Shown here: piece by piece, positions 7,210 through 16,711 of the stretch
Position numbering within the stretch: the stretch's first letter is position 1
Layout: every line of letters begins with the position of its first letter
DNA from: Acidithiobacillus sp. YTS05
Lineage (GTDB): Bacteria; Pseudomonadota; Gammaproteobacteria; Acidithiobacillales; Acidithiobacillaceae
Direction: 5' to 3'
Assembly (NCBI RefSeq): GCF_024396695.1
Contig: NZ_CP094359.1
Span: 2,410,001 to 2,474,000 of the forward strand
Length of the DNA stretch: 64,000 nt
Notes under the pieces: model-generated
What the model was told of the DNA's origin: nothing
Seen by the model: the letters and a program-made list of their open reading frames with translations, nothing else
Database searches by the model: none
Program-made: the position numbers and the translations under genes

Positions 7210-9000
7210 ATGCGCAGTCATTATTGTCACCAGGTTACAGAACAACAAATCGGCGAGTCGGTCACCCTCTGCGCCTGGGTACAACGGCGGCGCGACCACG
7301 GCGGAGTAATCTTTCTCGATCTGCGCGATCGTGAGGGTCTGGTGCAGGTGGTGGTCGATCCCGATCGCCCGGCGGCCTTTGCCAGTGCCGAAGACTGTCG
7401 CTCGGAGTTTGTCGTGCGGGTGGTCGGTAAGGTGCGGGCGCGCCCTGCTGGGACGGAAAATCCGCAGCTGCCCAGCGGCAAGGTGGAGATTCTGGCGGAG
7501 GAAATCGAAATTTTGAGTCGCGCTGATGCCCTGCCCTTTCCGCTGGATGAAGAGGGCATCGGCGAGAACCTGCGTCTGCAATATCGCTATCTCGATCTGC
7601 GACGACCGCAGATGCTGCACAATCTTCGCCTGCGCCATCAGATCACGCGCCACGTGCGCAATTACCTGGATGCCGCCGGCTGTATCGATGTGGAAACCCC
7701 GGTACTGACGCGCTCCACGCCCGAGGGCGCACGCGACTATCTGGTACCCTCGCGCACCTACCCGGGGGAATTCTTCGCCCTGCCGCAAAGCCCGCAACTC
7801 TTTAAACAGCTGTTGATGGTAGCGGGATTTGACCGCTACTACCAGATTACCAAGTGTTTCCGTGACGAGGATTTGCGCGCTGATCGGCAACCGGAGTTTA
7901 CGCAGATCGACATCGAGCTGTCTTTTGTCGAAGAGAAAGACGTCATGGCTTTGGCGGAGCCAATGATTCGCGGCCTGTTTCGTGACGTCTTGCAGACAGA
8001 ATTGCCAGACCCCTTCCCACACATGACCTATGGCGAGGCCATGCAGCGCTTTGGCGTGGATCGCCCCGACCTGCGCAACCCGCTGGAGCTCACTGAGCTG
8101 ACCGATCTGATGCGCAGTGTCGAATTCAAGGTCTTTCGCGCTGCTGCCGATGCACCGCACGGCCGCGTGGCCTGCCTGCGGGTGCCCGGTGGGGCGAGTC
8201 TCAGCCGGGCACAGATCGATGGTTACACCGAGTTTGTCGCCATCTATGGCGCCAAGGGGCTGGCCTGGATCAAGGTCAATGATCTTGCTTCGGGGGCTTC
8301 CGGCCTGCAGTCGCCCATCGTCAAATTTCTGCCTGAACCCGTATTACAGGAGATTCTGCAGCGTAGTGGCGCCGAGGATGGCGACATCCTCTTCTTTGGG
8401 GCCGACCGCGCCAAGATCGTCAACGAGGCCCTGGGTAACCTGCGCAACCGCGTTGGAACGGATCTCGGGCTCGTACAGGCAGGATGGAAACCCGTCTGGA
8501 TCACCGACTTTCCGATGTTCGAGTTTGACGAGAAAGAGGAGCGCTGGAGCTCCACCCATCACCCCTTTACCGCGCCCCAGTCCACCGATCTGGCAACCCT
8601 GCGGACGGATCCGGAACACGCCCTCGCCCGCGCCTATGATCTGGTACTGAACGGCAACGAGATTGGTGGCGGGAGCATCCGCATCCATCGCGAGGAGGTG
8701 CAGAAGGAGGTCTTCGCGGCTCTGGGAATCGGACCCGAGGAAGCGCAGGACAAGTTCGCCTTTCTGCTCGATGCCTTACGCTTTGGTGCGCCACCTCATG
8801 GCGGCATGGCCTTCGGGCTCGATCGTCTGGTGATGTTGATGAGTGGCAGTGATACCATTCGCGACGTCATCGCTTTCCCCAAGACGCAAAAGGCGGGTTG
8901 CCTGCTCACCGCAGCGCCCAGTCCAGTGGCCGACCGCCAGTTGCAGGAGCTTGGTATCCGGCTCCGGCCGGGAGTGGGAGATGGACTACAAAATCCCTAA
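7210..9000 (+). CDS. aspS: Aspartyl-tRNA synthetase
   Basis: 596 residues, the bacterial-type length. An N-terminal OB fold (about 1-105; [18 protein letters not shown]) binds the anticodon. The class II core follows with motif 1 near [18 protein letters not shown], motif 2 [18 protein letters not shown], the bacterial GAD insertion (about 290-415), and motif 3 [15 protein letters not shown] with the invariant Arg. The enzyme attaches Asp to tRNA-Asp; whether it also charges tRNA-Asn (non-discriminating) cannot be settled from motifs alone. Ribosome site CAGGA is eight bases before the ATG. The 3' end overlaps nudB by 20 bases, so the two are co-translated. Confidence 0.97.
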   Translation: MRSHYCHQVTEQQIGESVTLCAWVQRRRDHGGVIFLDLRDREGLVQVVVDPDRPAAFASAEDCRSEFVVRVVGKVRARPAGTENPQLPSGKVEILAEEIEILSRADALPFPLDEEGIGENLRLQYRYLDLRRPQMLHNLRLRHQITRHVRNYLDAAGCIDVETPVLTRSTPEGARDYLVPSRTYPGEFFALPQSPQLFKQLLMVAGFDRYYQITKCFRDEDLRADRQPEFTQIDIELSFVEEKDVMALAEPMIRGLFRDVLQTELPDPFPHMTYGEAMQRFGVDRPDLRNPLELTELTDLMRSVEFKVFRAAADAPHGRVACLRVPGGASLSRAQIDGYTEFVAIYGAKGLAWIKVNDLASGASGLQSPIVKFLPEPVLQEILQRSGAEDGDILFFGADRAKIVNEALGNLRNRVGTDLGLVQAGWKPVWITDFPMFEFDEKEERWSSTHHPFTAPQSTDLATLRTDPEHALARAYDLVLNGNEIGGGSIRIHREEVQKEVFAALGIGPEEAQDKFAFLLDALRFGAPPHGGMAFGLDRLVMLMSGSDTIRDVIAFPKTQKAGCLLTAAPSPVADRQLQELGIRLRPGVGDGLQNP

Positions 9001-9430
9001 GTCAGTACTCGTACTCGTGCATACCGCAACCCAAGTACTGCTGCTGGAACGGGTTCGACCTCAAGGTTTTTGGCAGTCGGTCACCGGCAGCCTCGAAGCG
9101 GGAGAACGCTGGCAACAAGCGGCAGAGCGGGAGCTGCGCGAGGAAACCGGCTTTGCCGCCACGGGCCTGATTGATACCGGCGTGCGTAACCGTTTTCCCA
9201 TCGTTCCACCCTGGTCGGAGCGCTATGCGCCAGGGGTAACAGAAAACGAGGAGCGAATCTTCACTCTCTGTCTGGCAAGGACGGAAACGCCACGCCTGCG
9301 GCCCGAGGAGCATTGTGCCTTTGCTTGGCTATCCCCCACCGAAGCAGCGGAACGCTGCGGTTCTTGGACCAACCGTAACGCCATCATTCGCCTCTTCGGT
9401 AACCTTGACGCCGGGCGTGCAGCCTCTTAG
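8981..9430 (+). CDS. nudB: Nudix hydrolase, dihydroneopterin triphosphate diphosphatase type
   Basis: 149 residues with a full Nudix box: [20 protein letters not shown] followed by TG, which supplies the Glu residues that bind Mg. The [10 protein letters not shown] and [18 protein letters not shown] segments are typical of NudB, which removes pyrophosphate from dihydroneopterin triphosphate in folate synthesis. NudB is commonly encoded right after aspS. The ATG at 8981 follows GGGAGTGGGAG and lies inside the end of aspS. A more general Nudix role on other nucleotides is possible. Confidence 0.88.
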   Translation: MDYKIPKSVLVLVHTATQVLLLERVRPQGFWQSVTGSLEAGERWQQAAERELREETGFAATGLIDTGVRNRFPIVPPWSERYAPGVTENEERIFTLCLARTETPRLRPEEHCAFAWLSPTEAAERCGSWTNRNAIIRLFGNLDAGRAAS

Positions 9431-9469
9431 CTTGGTAGTGTTAGTGCGGATGATCGGACGGAGGTGGCA

Positions 9470-10561
9470 ATGACGGTCGACACGGTGCAATTTCGCGGAC
9501 GCAACCAAGCGGCGGAAGTCGATACCCGGATTCGCGTCGCCAAGGCGGCGCTGGGCAAGCGTGCCGTCATCCTCGGCCACCACTACCAGCGCGAGGAAGT
9601 ATATCGCCATGCCGACTTCCATGGCGATTCCCTGCAACTATCGCGGGCAGCCGCCGAGCTGGATGCCGAGTATATCGTGTTTTGCGGGGTCCATTTCATG
9701 GCTGAGGTGGCGGACATTCTCAGCCGTCCCGAGCAGAAAAGCATCCTTCCCGACCTGCAGGCGGGCTGCGCCATGGCCGACATGGCAAGTATCGAGCAGG
9801 TGGAGCGCGCCTGGGAAGAGCTGGGCACGGTGCTCGATCCCGAGGCGGAGATCACCCCCGTCACCTACGTCAATTCCAGCGCCGAAATCAAGGCCTTCTG
9901 TGGACGCCATGGTGGCACGGTCTGCACCTCCTCCAATGCCCGCAAGATCCTCGACTGGGGCTTTCACCAGCGTCCCAAGGCCTTTTTCTTTCCTGATCAG
10001 CACTTGGGGCGCTGGAGTGGGCATCAATTGGGCATTCCCTTGCGCGAGATGCCGGTCTGGGATCCCGCGCTGCCTCTGGGGGGGCTCTCTCCCGAGGAGA
10101 TTCGCCAGGCAAAGATCCTGCTCTGGAAAGGGCACTGTTCGGTACATCAGATGTTCCAGCCCATTCATATCGAACGCTGGCGTGCCGCACACCCCCAAGG
10201 CAAGGTCATCGCCCACCCGGAGGCCGCCTTTGAGGTCTGCTCCATGGCCGATGCCGTCGGCTCCACGGATTTCATCCTGAAAACCGTGAAGGCTGCAGAA
10301 TCCGGCAGTGAGTGGCTGGTGGGTACGGAAATCAACCTCGTCACCCGCCTGGCGGAGGAGGTGCGTCCCGAGGGGAAGACAGTGGAATTCATGTCGCCCA
10401 TGGTCTGCATGTGCTCGACCATGTTCCGCATCGACCCGGAGCAGTTGGCGTTGACGCTGGAGGAATTGGTCGCCGGTCGCGAGCGCAATGTCATTCGCGT
10501 AGCCGAACAAACCGCTGTAGAGGCACGCGTCGCCCTGCAACGCATGCTGGAGCAGTCCTGA
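9470..10561 (+). CDS. nadA: Quinolinate synthase A
   Basis: 363 residues. NadA condenses iminoaspartate with dihydroxyacetone phosphate to quinolinate in de novo NAD synthesis, using a 4Fe-4S cluster. The three expected cluster Cys lie in FCGVHFMAEVADILS, LLWKGHCSVHQMF and SPMVCMCSTMF. The substrate-binding YVNSSAEIKAFC and TSSNA segments are also present. GGAGG lies five bases before ATG 9470, favouring it over the GTG at 9464. No nadB or nadC lies nearby in this window. The next gene starts nine bases downstream. Confidence 0.96.
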   Translation: MTVDTVQFRGRNQAAEVDTRIRVAKAALGKRAVILGHHYQREEVYRHADFHGDSLQLSRAAAELDAEYIVFCGVHFMAEVADILSRPEQKSILPDLQAGCAMADMASIEQVERAWEELGTVLDPEAEITPVTYVNSSAEIKAFCGRHGGTVCTSSNARKILDWGFHQRPKAFFFPDQHLGRWSGHQLGIPLREMPVWDPALPLGGLSPEEIRQAKILLWKGHCSVHQMFQPIHIERWRAAHPQGKVIAHPEAAFEVCSMADAVGSTDFILKTVKAAESGSEWLVGTEINLVTRLAEEVRPEGKTVEFMSPMVCMCSTMFRIDPEQLALTLEELVAGRERNVIRVAEQTAVEARVALQRMLEQS

Positions 10562-10569
10562 GCGCGATC

Positions 10570-11175
10570 ATGCCGGCGGCTGCCGCCGATCAGAGCAGCG
10601 ACTGGACATTTTCGCAACGTGCCGCACATCGGGGAATCCTCTGCTACGCACGACAGTACCAAGGGGGCCATTGGGACGCCAGCACGGTTCCGGCGTCCGG
10701 CGCCGCCATCATCGCCTGCAATCACCTTTCGGTGCTTGACCCCCTGCTTCTGATCGCCAGCAATCAGCGCCTGATTTCCTTTCTGGTGGCACAGGAATAC
10801 TACGATCTCCGCTGGCTGCGCCCGTGGCTGGACCTGAGCGCGTGCATCCCGGTGCGCCGCGATGGCCGCGATCTGCGCGCGCTGCTGCAGGCGCGTCGGC
10901 AATTGCAGGCCGGGCGGGTTCTCGGCATTTTTCCCGAAGGCGGCATTGCCCGCGAAGGGATGGAAAAGGGCCTGGCCTGGCTGGTCCGTGAGAGCGCCGC
11001 GCCGGTCGTCCCCGCCCGGGTCCTGGGAGTGCATCAATATTCCTCTGACTGGCAGACCTGGCTGCGGCGCCAGCATCCCGTGCTGCGCTACGGAGTTCCC
11101 CTGCATTTTCATCCGGATGCCGATGCTGGCGAGATCCTCGGTGCGACGCGCAGCGCCATCACCACCCTGGCATGA
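10570..11175 (+). CDS. 1-acyl-glycerol-3-phosphate acyltransferase-like protein (PlsC family)
   Basis: 201 residues with both PlsC blocks: NHLSVLDP (the NHX4D catalytic motif) near residue 50 and the FPEGG block near 120, plus CIPVRRDGRDL between them. It is expected to transfer acyl groups to a lysophospholipid or related acceptor at the inner membrane. It is shorter than canonical PlsC (about 240) and lacks a clear N-terminal membrane helix, so it may be a specialised acyltransferase. The start is uncertain: the ATG at 10570 has only a weak ribosome site, but is placed suitably after nadA. Confidence 0.8.
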   Translation: MPAAAADQSSDWTFSQRAAHRGILCYARQYQGGHWDASTVPASGAAIIACNHLSVLDPLLLIASNQRLISFLVAQEYYDLRWLRPWLDLSACIPVRRDGRDLRALLQARRQLQAGRVLGIFPEGGIAREGMEKGLAWLVRESAAPVVPARVLGVHQYSSDWQTWLRRQHPVLRYGVPLHFHPDADAGEILGATRSAITTLA

Positions 11176-11240
11176 CGTTTGCGTGATATTTGGGCTATCA
11201 TGCGCGCTATCAGCGCGTTGTGAAGGTTCAGGAGTTGGGT

Positions 11241-11996
11241 ATGTCCGGTCATAGCAAATGGTCCACCATCAAATTCAAGAAGGCACTCAAAGACGCCAAA
11301 CGAGGCAAGGTCTTTACCCGCCTCATTCGCGAAATTACCGTGGCGGCGCGCGCCGGTGGTGGTGACCCGGGCAGCAACTCGCGGCTGCGTCTCGCCCTCG
11401 ACAAGGCCTATGCGGCCAATATGACTAAGGATACCGTGGAGCGCGCCGTCAAGCGGGGCACCGGAGAGCTGGAGGGCGTGGACTACGAGGAGGTCACCTA
11501 TGAGGGCTACGGCCCCGGCGGCGTCGCCATCCTGGTGGAGACCATGACCGACAACAAGGTGCGCACGGTAGCCGAGATTCGCCATATCTTTTCCAAGCGC
11601 GGTGGCAATATGGGCACTGCGGGCTCGGTGGCCTATCAATTCAAAAAGCTGGGCTTGATCACCTTCCCTGCCGATGCCGATGAAGACCGTATTCTGGAGG
11701 CGGCCTTGGAGGCTGGGGCAGAGGATGTGGTCAATGAGGGGGAACGGATCGCCGTATACACCGCGGCTACTGACCTGCACGCAGTGACACAGGCACTGAC
11801 AGATGCCGGGCTGCAACCCGAGGACAGCGAGATCACCATGATCCCCGAAAACACCATTGAAGTCAGCGGCGAGGAGGCGGAAAAGCTCCTGCGCCTGATC
11901 GAGTTTCTGGAGGAAAATGACGACGTGCAGAACGTCTACGCCAATTATGAACTGAGTGAAGAAGAGATGGCACGGTTGGAGGCAGCGGCATCCTGA
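11241..11996 (+). CDS. yebC: YebC/PmpR-family DNA-binding or translation factor
   Basis: 251 residues, full length. The N-terminus MSGHSKWSTIKFKKALKDAK is the family hallmark, followed by AARAGGGDPGSNSRLRLALD, the GYGPGGVAILVE segment and an acidic C-terminus. YebC proteins have been described as transcription regulators and, more recently, as ribosome-associated factors that help with proline stretches. The start follows AGGAG by six bases. The gene is next to ruvC, a widely conserved order (yebC-ruvC-ruvA-ruvB). Confidence 0.95.
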   Translation: MSGHSKWSTIKFKKALKDAKRGKVFTRLIREITVAARAGGGDPGSNSRLRLALDKAYAANMTKDTVERAVKRGTGELEGVDYEEVTYEGYGPGGVAILVETMTDNKVRTVAEIRHIFSKRGGNMGTAGSVAYQFKKLGLITFPADADEDRILEAALEAGAEDVVNEGERIAVYTAATDLHAVTQALTDAGLQPEDSEITMIPENTIEVSGEEAEKLLRLIEFLEENDDVQNVYANYELSEEEMARLEAAAS

Positions 11997-12031
11997 GGAT
12001 GCGGTGAGCGACGGACCAATCCCCAGCAACC

Positions 12032-12541
12032 ATGCAACGTATCATCGGCATCGATCCCGGCTCCCTGCGCACTGGCTACGGCATCATCGAGGCTGATTCC
12101 GCGGGGCGTCTGCGCCATATCACCCACGGCTGCGTCAACGTGAGCGGGCGACCATTTCTGGAACGCATTGCCGCCATCCATCGAGGACTGCGGCAGGTAC
12201 TACAAGATTTTGCGCCGCAAAGCGCTGCCGTAGAACAGGTCTTTCTCGCGCGCAATGCCGATTCTGCGTTAAAGCTTGGGCAGGCGCGCGGCGCGGCGCT
12301 GGTCGCCCTCTTGGAGCAGGATTTACCGGTCTGTGAATACACGGCGCTGCAAATCAAAAAGGCGACCGTTGGTGCCGGCCATGCCGACAAGACGCAGGTG
12401 GAGCACATGGTGCGCCGTCTCCTCGGTGTGCACGAAGCGATCCAGGCCGACGCTGCCGATGCCCTGGCCTGTGCCATCTGCCACGCCCATAGCGCCGGCA
12501 CGCAACAGTTCTGGCAGTCCCGGGAGATCGTCGGGCGATGA
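12032..12541 (+). CDS. ruvC: Holliday junction resolvase RuvC
   Basis: 169 residues. RuvC nicks Holliday junctions symmetrically as a dimer with Mg. The four acidic catalytic residues are in place: D8 in GIDPGSLRTGYG, E68 in AVEQVF, and D140 and D143 in IQADAADALACAICH. First gene of ruvCAB; its stop overlaps the ruvA start (ATGA). Confidence 0.97.
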   Translation: MQRIIGIDPGSLRTGYGIIEADSAGRLRHITHGCVNVSGRPFLERIAAIHRGLRQVLQDFAPQSAAVEQVFLARNADSALKLGQARGAALVALLEQDLPVCEYTALQIKKATVGAGHADKTQVEHMVRRLLGVHEAIQADAADALACAICHAHSAGTQQFWQSREIVGR

Positions 12542-13119
12542 TCACCAGCCTGCACGGCAAGATCCTGCAGCGCCGCCCACCCTGGCTGTGGCTCGACGTC
12601 GCCGGCGTGGGCTACGAAATCGAGATGCCGCTTTCCACCTTCTATCGACTCCCCGCCGAGGGGAGTTCGTTGCAGGTCTTTACGCATTTTGTCGTGCGTG
12701 AAGATGCCCAACTACTCTATGGCTTTCTGACTCTCGACGAGCGCGAACTCTTTCGTCTGCTGATCAAGGTCAACGGCATTGGCGGCAAGGTAGCCCTCGC
12801 CTGCCTGGCGGGACTGGAAGTAGGACAGTTGCGCGAGGCATTGCTCTTGGGCGACAAAAGACGGCTCACGGCCATTCCCGGCATTGGCGCCAAAACGGCG
12901 GAGCGCATGATCATCGAGTTGCAGGACAAGATCGCTGCCGGCGGCACCCCTTTGCAGCCCGGCACGCTGGCCAGTGATCCCAAGCAGGAGGCTATCGCCG
13001 CCTTGCAGAGCCTGGGTTACAAGGCCATCGAGGCGCAACGGGTAGTCGATGGGTTATCAGGAGAGCTCCCCATCGAAGATCTGATTCGTCAATCTTTACA
13101 AATTCTTGCGCGTCGTTAA
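12538..13119 (+). CDS. ruvA: Holliday junction DNA helicase subunit RuvA
   Basis: 193 residues. Domain I is an OB fold ([20 protein letters not shown]), domain II carries two helix-hairpin-helix motifs ([13 protein letters not shown] and [16 protein letters not shown]), and the C-terminal domain III ([16 protein letters not shown]) binds RuvB. RuvA tetramers hold the four-way junction and load RuvB for branch migration. Coupled to ruvC by a 4-base overlap. Confidence 0.97.
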   Translation: MITSLHGKILQRRPPWLWLDVAGVGYEIEMPLSTFYRLPAEGSSLQVFTHFVVREDAQLLYGFLTLDERELFRLLIKVNGIGGKVALACLAGLEVGQLREALLLGDKRRLTAIPGIGAKTAERMIIELQDKIAAGGTPLQPGTLASDPKQEAIAALQSLGYKAIEAQRVVDGLSGELPIEDLIRQSLQILARR

Positions 13120-13136
13120 CGGGAACTTTGTCGACC

Positions 13137-14183
13137 ATGAGTACTCCCAGCGCCATGAACCGAGACCACTTGAGTGCCACCGAGCAATCGGGCGATAAGG
13201 TCGATCACGCCCTGCGTCCACGGCTGCTGCAGGAATACCTTGGGCAGGAACGCCTGCGCGAATCTCTGTCACTGTTCATCGACGCGGCGCGGCAACGACA
13301 GGAGGCACTGGATCACGTCCTGCTCTTTGGGCCCCCGGGACTCGGCAAGACGACCCTGGCGCACATCATTGCCCAGGAGATGGGCGCAGGCCTCAAGGTA
13401 ACCTCCGGCCCGATCCTCGACAAGGCCGGCGATCTCGCCGCCATCCTCACCAATCTGCAACCCCATGATGTGCTCTTTGTGGACGAGATCCACCGTCTGA
13501 GCCCGGTAGTGGAAGAAATCCTCTACCCGGCCCTCGAAGATTTTGAACTGGATATCCTGATTGGCGAAGGTCCGGCGGCCCGCTCCATCAAGATCGGCTT
13601 GCCGCCTTTCACGCTGATCGGCGCCACCACCCGTGCCGGGCTCCTGTCTTCGCCGCTGCGCGATCGCTTTGGCATCAGTTTTCATCTGGAGTTTTACAGC
13701 GTCGAGGAGCTGAGTCGCATCGTCGCACGTTCGGCGGGGATTCTGCAGGTACCTGCGGCCCCGGAAGGCGTGCGTGAAATCGCCGCGCGTGCCCGCGGTA
13801 CCCCACGGATCGCCAACCGCCTGCTGCGCCGGGTACGCGACTATGCCCAGGTACGCGGCAATGGCACGATCGACCATGCCACCGCCCGCGCCGCCCTGGA
13901 GCTGATGGAAGTGGATGAGCACGGCTTTGATCCCCAGGATCGTCGCCTGCTCGGCATCATCATCGAGCGCTTTGGCGGTGGACCGGTGGGGGTGGAGAGC
14001 CTGGCCGCAGCGCTGGGCGAGGATCGCGGCACCATCGAAGATGTGCTCGAGCCCTTTCTTATCCAATCCGGCTACCTTATTCGCACGCCCCGGGGCCGCT
14101 GCGCAACGGCGCAGAGCTACCTCGCCCTGGGGCTGCCACGACCGGCATCCGGGCAGTCCGGGAGTCTCTTCGATGCGGGCTAG
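13137..14183 (+). CDS. ruvB: Holliday junction DNA helicase ATPase RuvB
   Basis: 348 residues. AAA+ motor that drives branch migration as a hexamer. Walker A is [10 protein letters not shown], Walker B is LFVDEIHRL, sensor 1 is IGATTRAG, and the arginine finger lies in SSPLRDRFG; the C-terminal winged helix follows ([10 protein letters not shown]). The start is unsettled between ATG 13137, TTG 13128 and ATG 13155; the N-terminal residues are non-conserved, so I take the first ATG. The end overlaps ybgC by 11 bases. Confidence 0.97.
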   Translation: MSTPSAMNRDHLSATEQSGDKVDHALRPRLLQEYLGQERLRESLSLFIDAARQRQEALDHVLLFGPPGLGKTTLAHIIAQEMGAGLKVTSGPILDKAGDLAAILTNLQPHDVLFVDEIHRLSPVVEEILYPALEDFELDILIGEGPAARSIKIGLPPFTLIGATTRAGLLSSPLRDRFGISFHLEFYSVEELSRIVARSAGILQVPAAPEGVREIAARARGTPRIANRLLRRVRDYAQVRGNGTIDHATARAALELMEVDEHGFDPQDRRLLGIIIERFGGGPVGVESLAAALGEDRGTIEDVLEPFLIQSGYLIRTPRGRCATAQSYLALGLPRPASGQSGSLFDAG

Positions 14184-14595
14184 CGCTACGCCACAAGGCC
14201 ACTTCGCCGTGCGCGTATATTATGAAGATACGGATCACGGCGGCGTGGTGTATCATGCCAATTATTTGCGCTTTATGGAGCGCGCCCGCACGGAAATGTT
14301 ACGCGAGAGGGGCCTCGAGTTGGACCAGTTGGAGCGAGACGATGGCGTGATTTTTGCGGTGCGTCGCGCACGCCTCGACTTCCGCGCTCCGGCCCGCTTC
14401 AACCACTTGCTGGACATCGAGACCCAAATTGACGAAGTCCGTCCCCTGCGCATGCGCTTTACCCAGCAGGTTGCGCATGCCGGGATGCTGCTTTGCCGCG
14501 GCGAGGTCGAGGTTGCCTGTCTGACGGCTGCGGATTTTCGCCCCACCCCCATACCCCGGCACGTGCTGCGTGCCTTCTTCCCCGACCATCCCTGA
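14173..14595 (+). CDS. ybgC: Acyl-CoA thioesterase YbgC, tol-pal associated
   Basis: 140 residues of hot-dog fold. [20 protein letters not shown] contains the catalytic Asp and HANYL of the 4-hydroxybenzoyl-CoA thioesterase family. YbgC acts at the inner membrane on acyl-CoA or acyl carrier protein thioesters linked to phospholipid synthesis. The ATG at 14173 is inside ruvB and follows GGGAG by eight bases. It heads the tolQRAB genes as in most proteobacteria. Confidence 0.94.
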   Translation: MRASATPQGHFAVRVYYEDTDHGGVVYHANYLRFMERARTEMLRERGLELDQLERDDGVIFAVRRARLDFRAPARFNHLLDIETQIDEVRPLRMRFTQQVAHAGMLLCRGEVEVACLTAADFRPTPIPRHVLRAFFPDHP

Positions 14596-14607
14596 ACACG
14601 AGACCCC

Positions 14608-15297
14608 ATGGACACCACTGCCCCAGCCCAACATCTATCCCTCAGCCACCTGATCCTGCATGCCAGTCCGGTCGTGCAGGGTATCCTGCTCTTGCTGCTG
14701 ATCGCATCCGTTGTATCGTGGTTCGTCATCTTTCAAAAAGGGATGGTGTTCTCTAGCGCACATCGGGCCCTGAAACGCTTTGAAAAACGCTTCTGGAGTG
14801 GCGGTGAAATGGCACAGATCTACCAGAATGTGAGTAACAATCCGCAGTTGGAAATGGGCGCCGGAAGCATCTTCTGCGCGGGCTATGAAGAATTTCAGCG
14901 GCAGCGCAAGGGGCACGCTGGCGATGCCCTGGATGCCGCGCGGCGCGCCATGCGCGGCGCCCAGATCCGCGAGATTGGCCAGTTGGAGAGCAATCTTCCC
15001 CTGCTCGCTTCGATTTCTTCCGTAGCCCCCTTCGTGGGCCTCCTCGGCACGGTCTGGGGCATCATGACCACCTTCATGAACATCGGTATGGCACAACAGG
15101 CAACCTTGGCAGCGGTGGCACCACCCGTCGCCGAGGCGCTGATCGCGACCCTCGCGGGTCTGTTTGCCGCCATCCCGGCCACTTTTTTCTATAACCGCTT
15201 TGTCCATCGCCTCGATGAACTCGATGCCCATTATGAAGTCTTCATGGATGAGTTCACCAACATCCTGCATCGCCAATTGCCTGAGAGCAAAGTATGA
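14608..15297 (+). CDS. tolQ: Tol-Pal motor protein TolQ
   Basis: 229 residues of the MotA/TolQ/ExbB family. Three membrane helices: one near 20-45 (VVQGILLLLLIASVVSWFVI) and two after residue 135 (ASISSVAPFVGLLGTVWGIM and LIATLAGLFAAIPATFFY). With TolR it uses the proton gradient to energise TolA for outer-membrane constriction at division. It lies 12 bases after ybgC and overlaps tolR by four. Confidence 0.96.
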   Translation: MDTTAPAQHLSLSHLILHASPVVQGILLLLLIASVVSWFVIFQKGMVFSSAHRALKRFEKRFWSGGEMAQIYQNVSNNPQLEMGAGSIFCAGYEEFQRQRKGHAGDALDAARRAMRGAQIREIGQLESNLPLLASISSVAPFVGLLGTVWGIMTTFMNIGMAQQATLAAVAPPVAEALIATLAGLFAAIPATFFYNRFVHRLDELDAHYEVFMDEFTNILHRQLPESKV

Positions 15298-15713
15298 GAA
15301 GCCGGAAGCGCCGTCGTCTGCTCGCCGAGATGAACGTCGTGCCCTACATCGACGTATCGTTGGTGCTGCTGGTGATTTTCATGCTCTCCGCGCCACTCTT
15401 GACCCAGGGTGTCAACGTCAATCTGCCCAAGGGCGTGAGCAAACCCGTGCCGGACAAAATCCCGCCTATCGTCATCTCGGTAGCCAAGGATGGCAAGCTC
15501 GATCTCCAGTACAAGGATCAACACCTGAGCCCGCAACTACAGAACCTCGCGCACTCCATAGAAAAGATCGGGGCGGGTAATCCGGCGCAGCTGCAGGTGC
15601 TGGTCGGTGGCGATGCCCATGCGGACTACGGCAAGGTGATGGCAGTCATGGCGGCCCTGCAGCAGGCGGGCATTTCCCACGTGGGCCTGCTTACCCGACC
15701 GGAACGGCATTGA
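15294..15713 (+). CDS. tolR: Tol-Pal motor protein TolR
   Basis: 139 residues of the ExbD/TolR family. One N-terminal membrane helix carries the conserved proton-path Asp: NVVPYIDVSLVLLVIFMLSA. The periplasmic domain follows (LLTQGVNVNLPKG and the C-terminal VGGDAHADYGKVMAVMAAL). It works with TolQ in the same membrane complex. Start overlaps tolQ (ATGA), stop overlaps tolA (TTGA). Confidence 0.96.
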   Translation: MRSRKRRRLLAEMNVVPYIDVSLVLLVIFMLSAPLLTQGVNVNLPKGVSKPVPDKIPPIVISVAKDGKLDLQYKDQHLSPQLQNLAHSIEKIGAGNPAQLQVLVGGDAHADYGKVMAVMAALQQAGISHVGLLTRPERH

Positions 15714-16711
15714 ACGAACAACCCCGCATTCTGCCGCTACTGCTGGCCGTCATCCTCAATGTGGCGGTCCTGGTGGCCTTGTTCTGGACCTTCCACGTCA
15801 ATATCCCGGCGGCTGGGCACGCCGCCATGCAGGCGACGCTGGAGAGCACTCTGCCAAGTCCGGCTCCCGCTCCAGCGGCAAAGCCTACACCCGTCCCCGC
15901 ACCGGTCCCCAGGCCAGTGCCACAACCGGCACCAAAACCTGCGCCGAAGCCGATCCCGAGACCTAAGCCGGAGCCAGAGCCCAAGCCAGCGCCGCAGCCT
16001 GCGAAGCCCTCGCCCACCCAAGTCGAAAAGCAGGCACGGGAAGCTGCCGCCCAGCTCGCAGCAAAACGGGCGGCTGCGGAAAAGCACGCGGAGGAGCTAG
16101 CTGCCCGACGGGCCACCGAACAAAAAGCCGCAGCGGAGAAAGCTGCGGCGCAAAAGGCGGCCGAACGTGCGGCGGCAGCTAAAGCCGCAGCGCAAAAGGC
16201 AGCAGAAGAACGCGCCGCCAAAGAGGCAGCCGAAAAGGCCGCAGCAGAAAAGGCAGCAGCAGCCAGAGCCGCGGCGCTGAAGAAGCAAATGGCCGAGGAA
16301 GCGGCCAAGGCCGCCCAGGCAGCCCGGGCCAAGGCCCTGCAACAACAATTGGAGGCACAGGCCAAGGCGCAGGCCGAAGCCAATCTGGCGGCCGCGAAGG
16401 CACAGCAAGCCGCCGAGGATCAACGCCTGGCGGCGCTCTTTGGACAGAAAATCCAGCGTCGGGTATACCGCGCCTGGGATACCACCTTTGCCGCATCGCT
16501 GAACTGCGAGGTGGCGATCGAACTGACGCCAATGGGGGCAATCATCGGTCAGCCCCGCGTAGTCAGCGGCAGCGGCAATCCCGCCTTTGATCAGGCAGTG
16601 ATTCGCGCGGTCGAAGCTGCGGCACCTTTTGTTCCTCCCATTGGTCTACCATACAGTGCCTACAAAAGCGTCGTCATCCGATTCAACGCCGAGGATCTCA
16701 ACCATGCGTAA
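15710..16711 (+). CDS. tolA: TolA, periplasm-spanning Tol-Pal protein
   Basis: 333 residues. One N-terminal membrane helix (LLLAVILNVAVLVALFW), a Pro-rich linker of PxP repeats (about 45-105), a long Ala/Lys/Glu-rich helical domain II (about 105-240), and a TonB/TolA C-terminal domain (about 245-333; FGQKIQRRVYRAWD, with the Cys of SLNCEVAIELTP). TolA transmits TolQR energy to Pal and TolB. The start is TTG, fixed by the TTGA overlap with the tolR stop and by the membrane helix that begins seven residues later. Confidence 0.93.
   Translation: MNEQPRILPLLLAVILNVAVLVALFWTFHVNIPAAGHAAMQATLESTLPSPAPAPAAKPTPVPAPVPRPVPQPAPKPAPKPIPRPKPEPEPKPAPQPAKPSPTQVEKQAREAAAQLAAKRAAAEKHAEELAARRATEQKAAAEKAAAQKAAERAAAAKAAAQKAAEERAAKEAAEKAAAEKAAAARAAALKKQMAEEAAKAAQAARAKALQQQLEAQAKAQAEANLAAAKAQQAAEDQRLAALFGQKIQRRVYRAWDTTFAASLNCEVAIELTPMGAIIGQPRVVSGSGNPAFDQAVIRAVEAAAPFVPPIGLPYSAYKSVVIRFNAEDLNHA

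Noticed and set aside
9638..10540. Open frame of 300 codons antisense to nadA
   Set aside because: nadA has all three cluster Cys and correct length; the antisense frame has no recognisable features.
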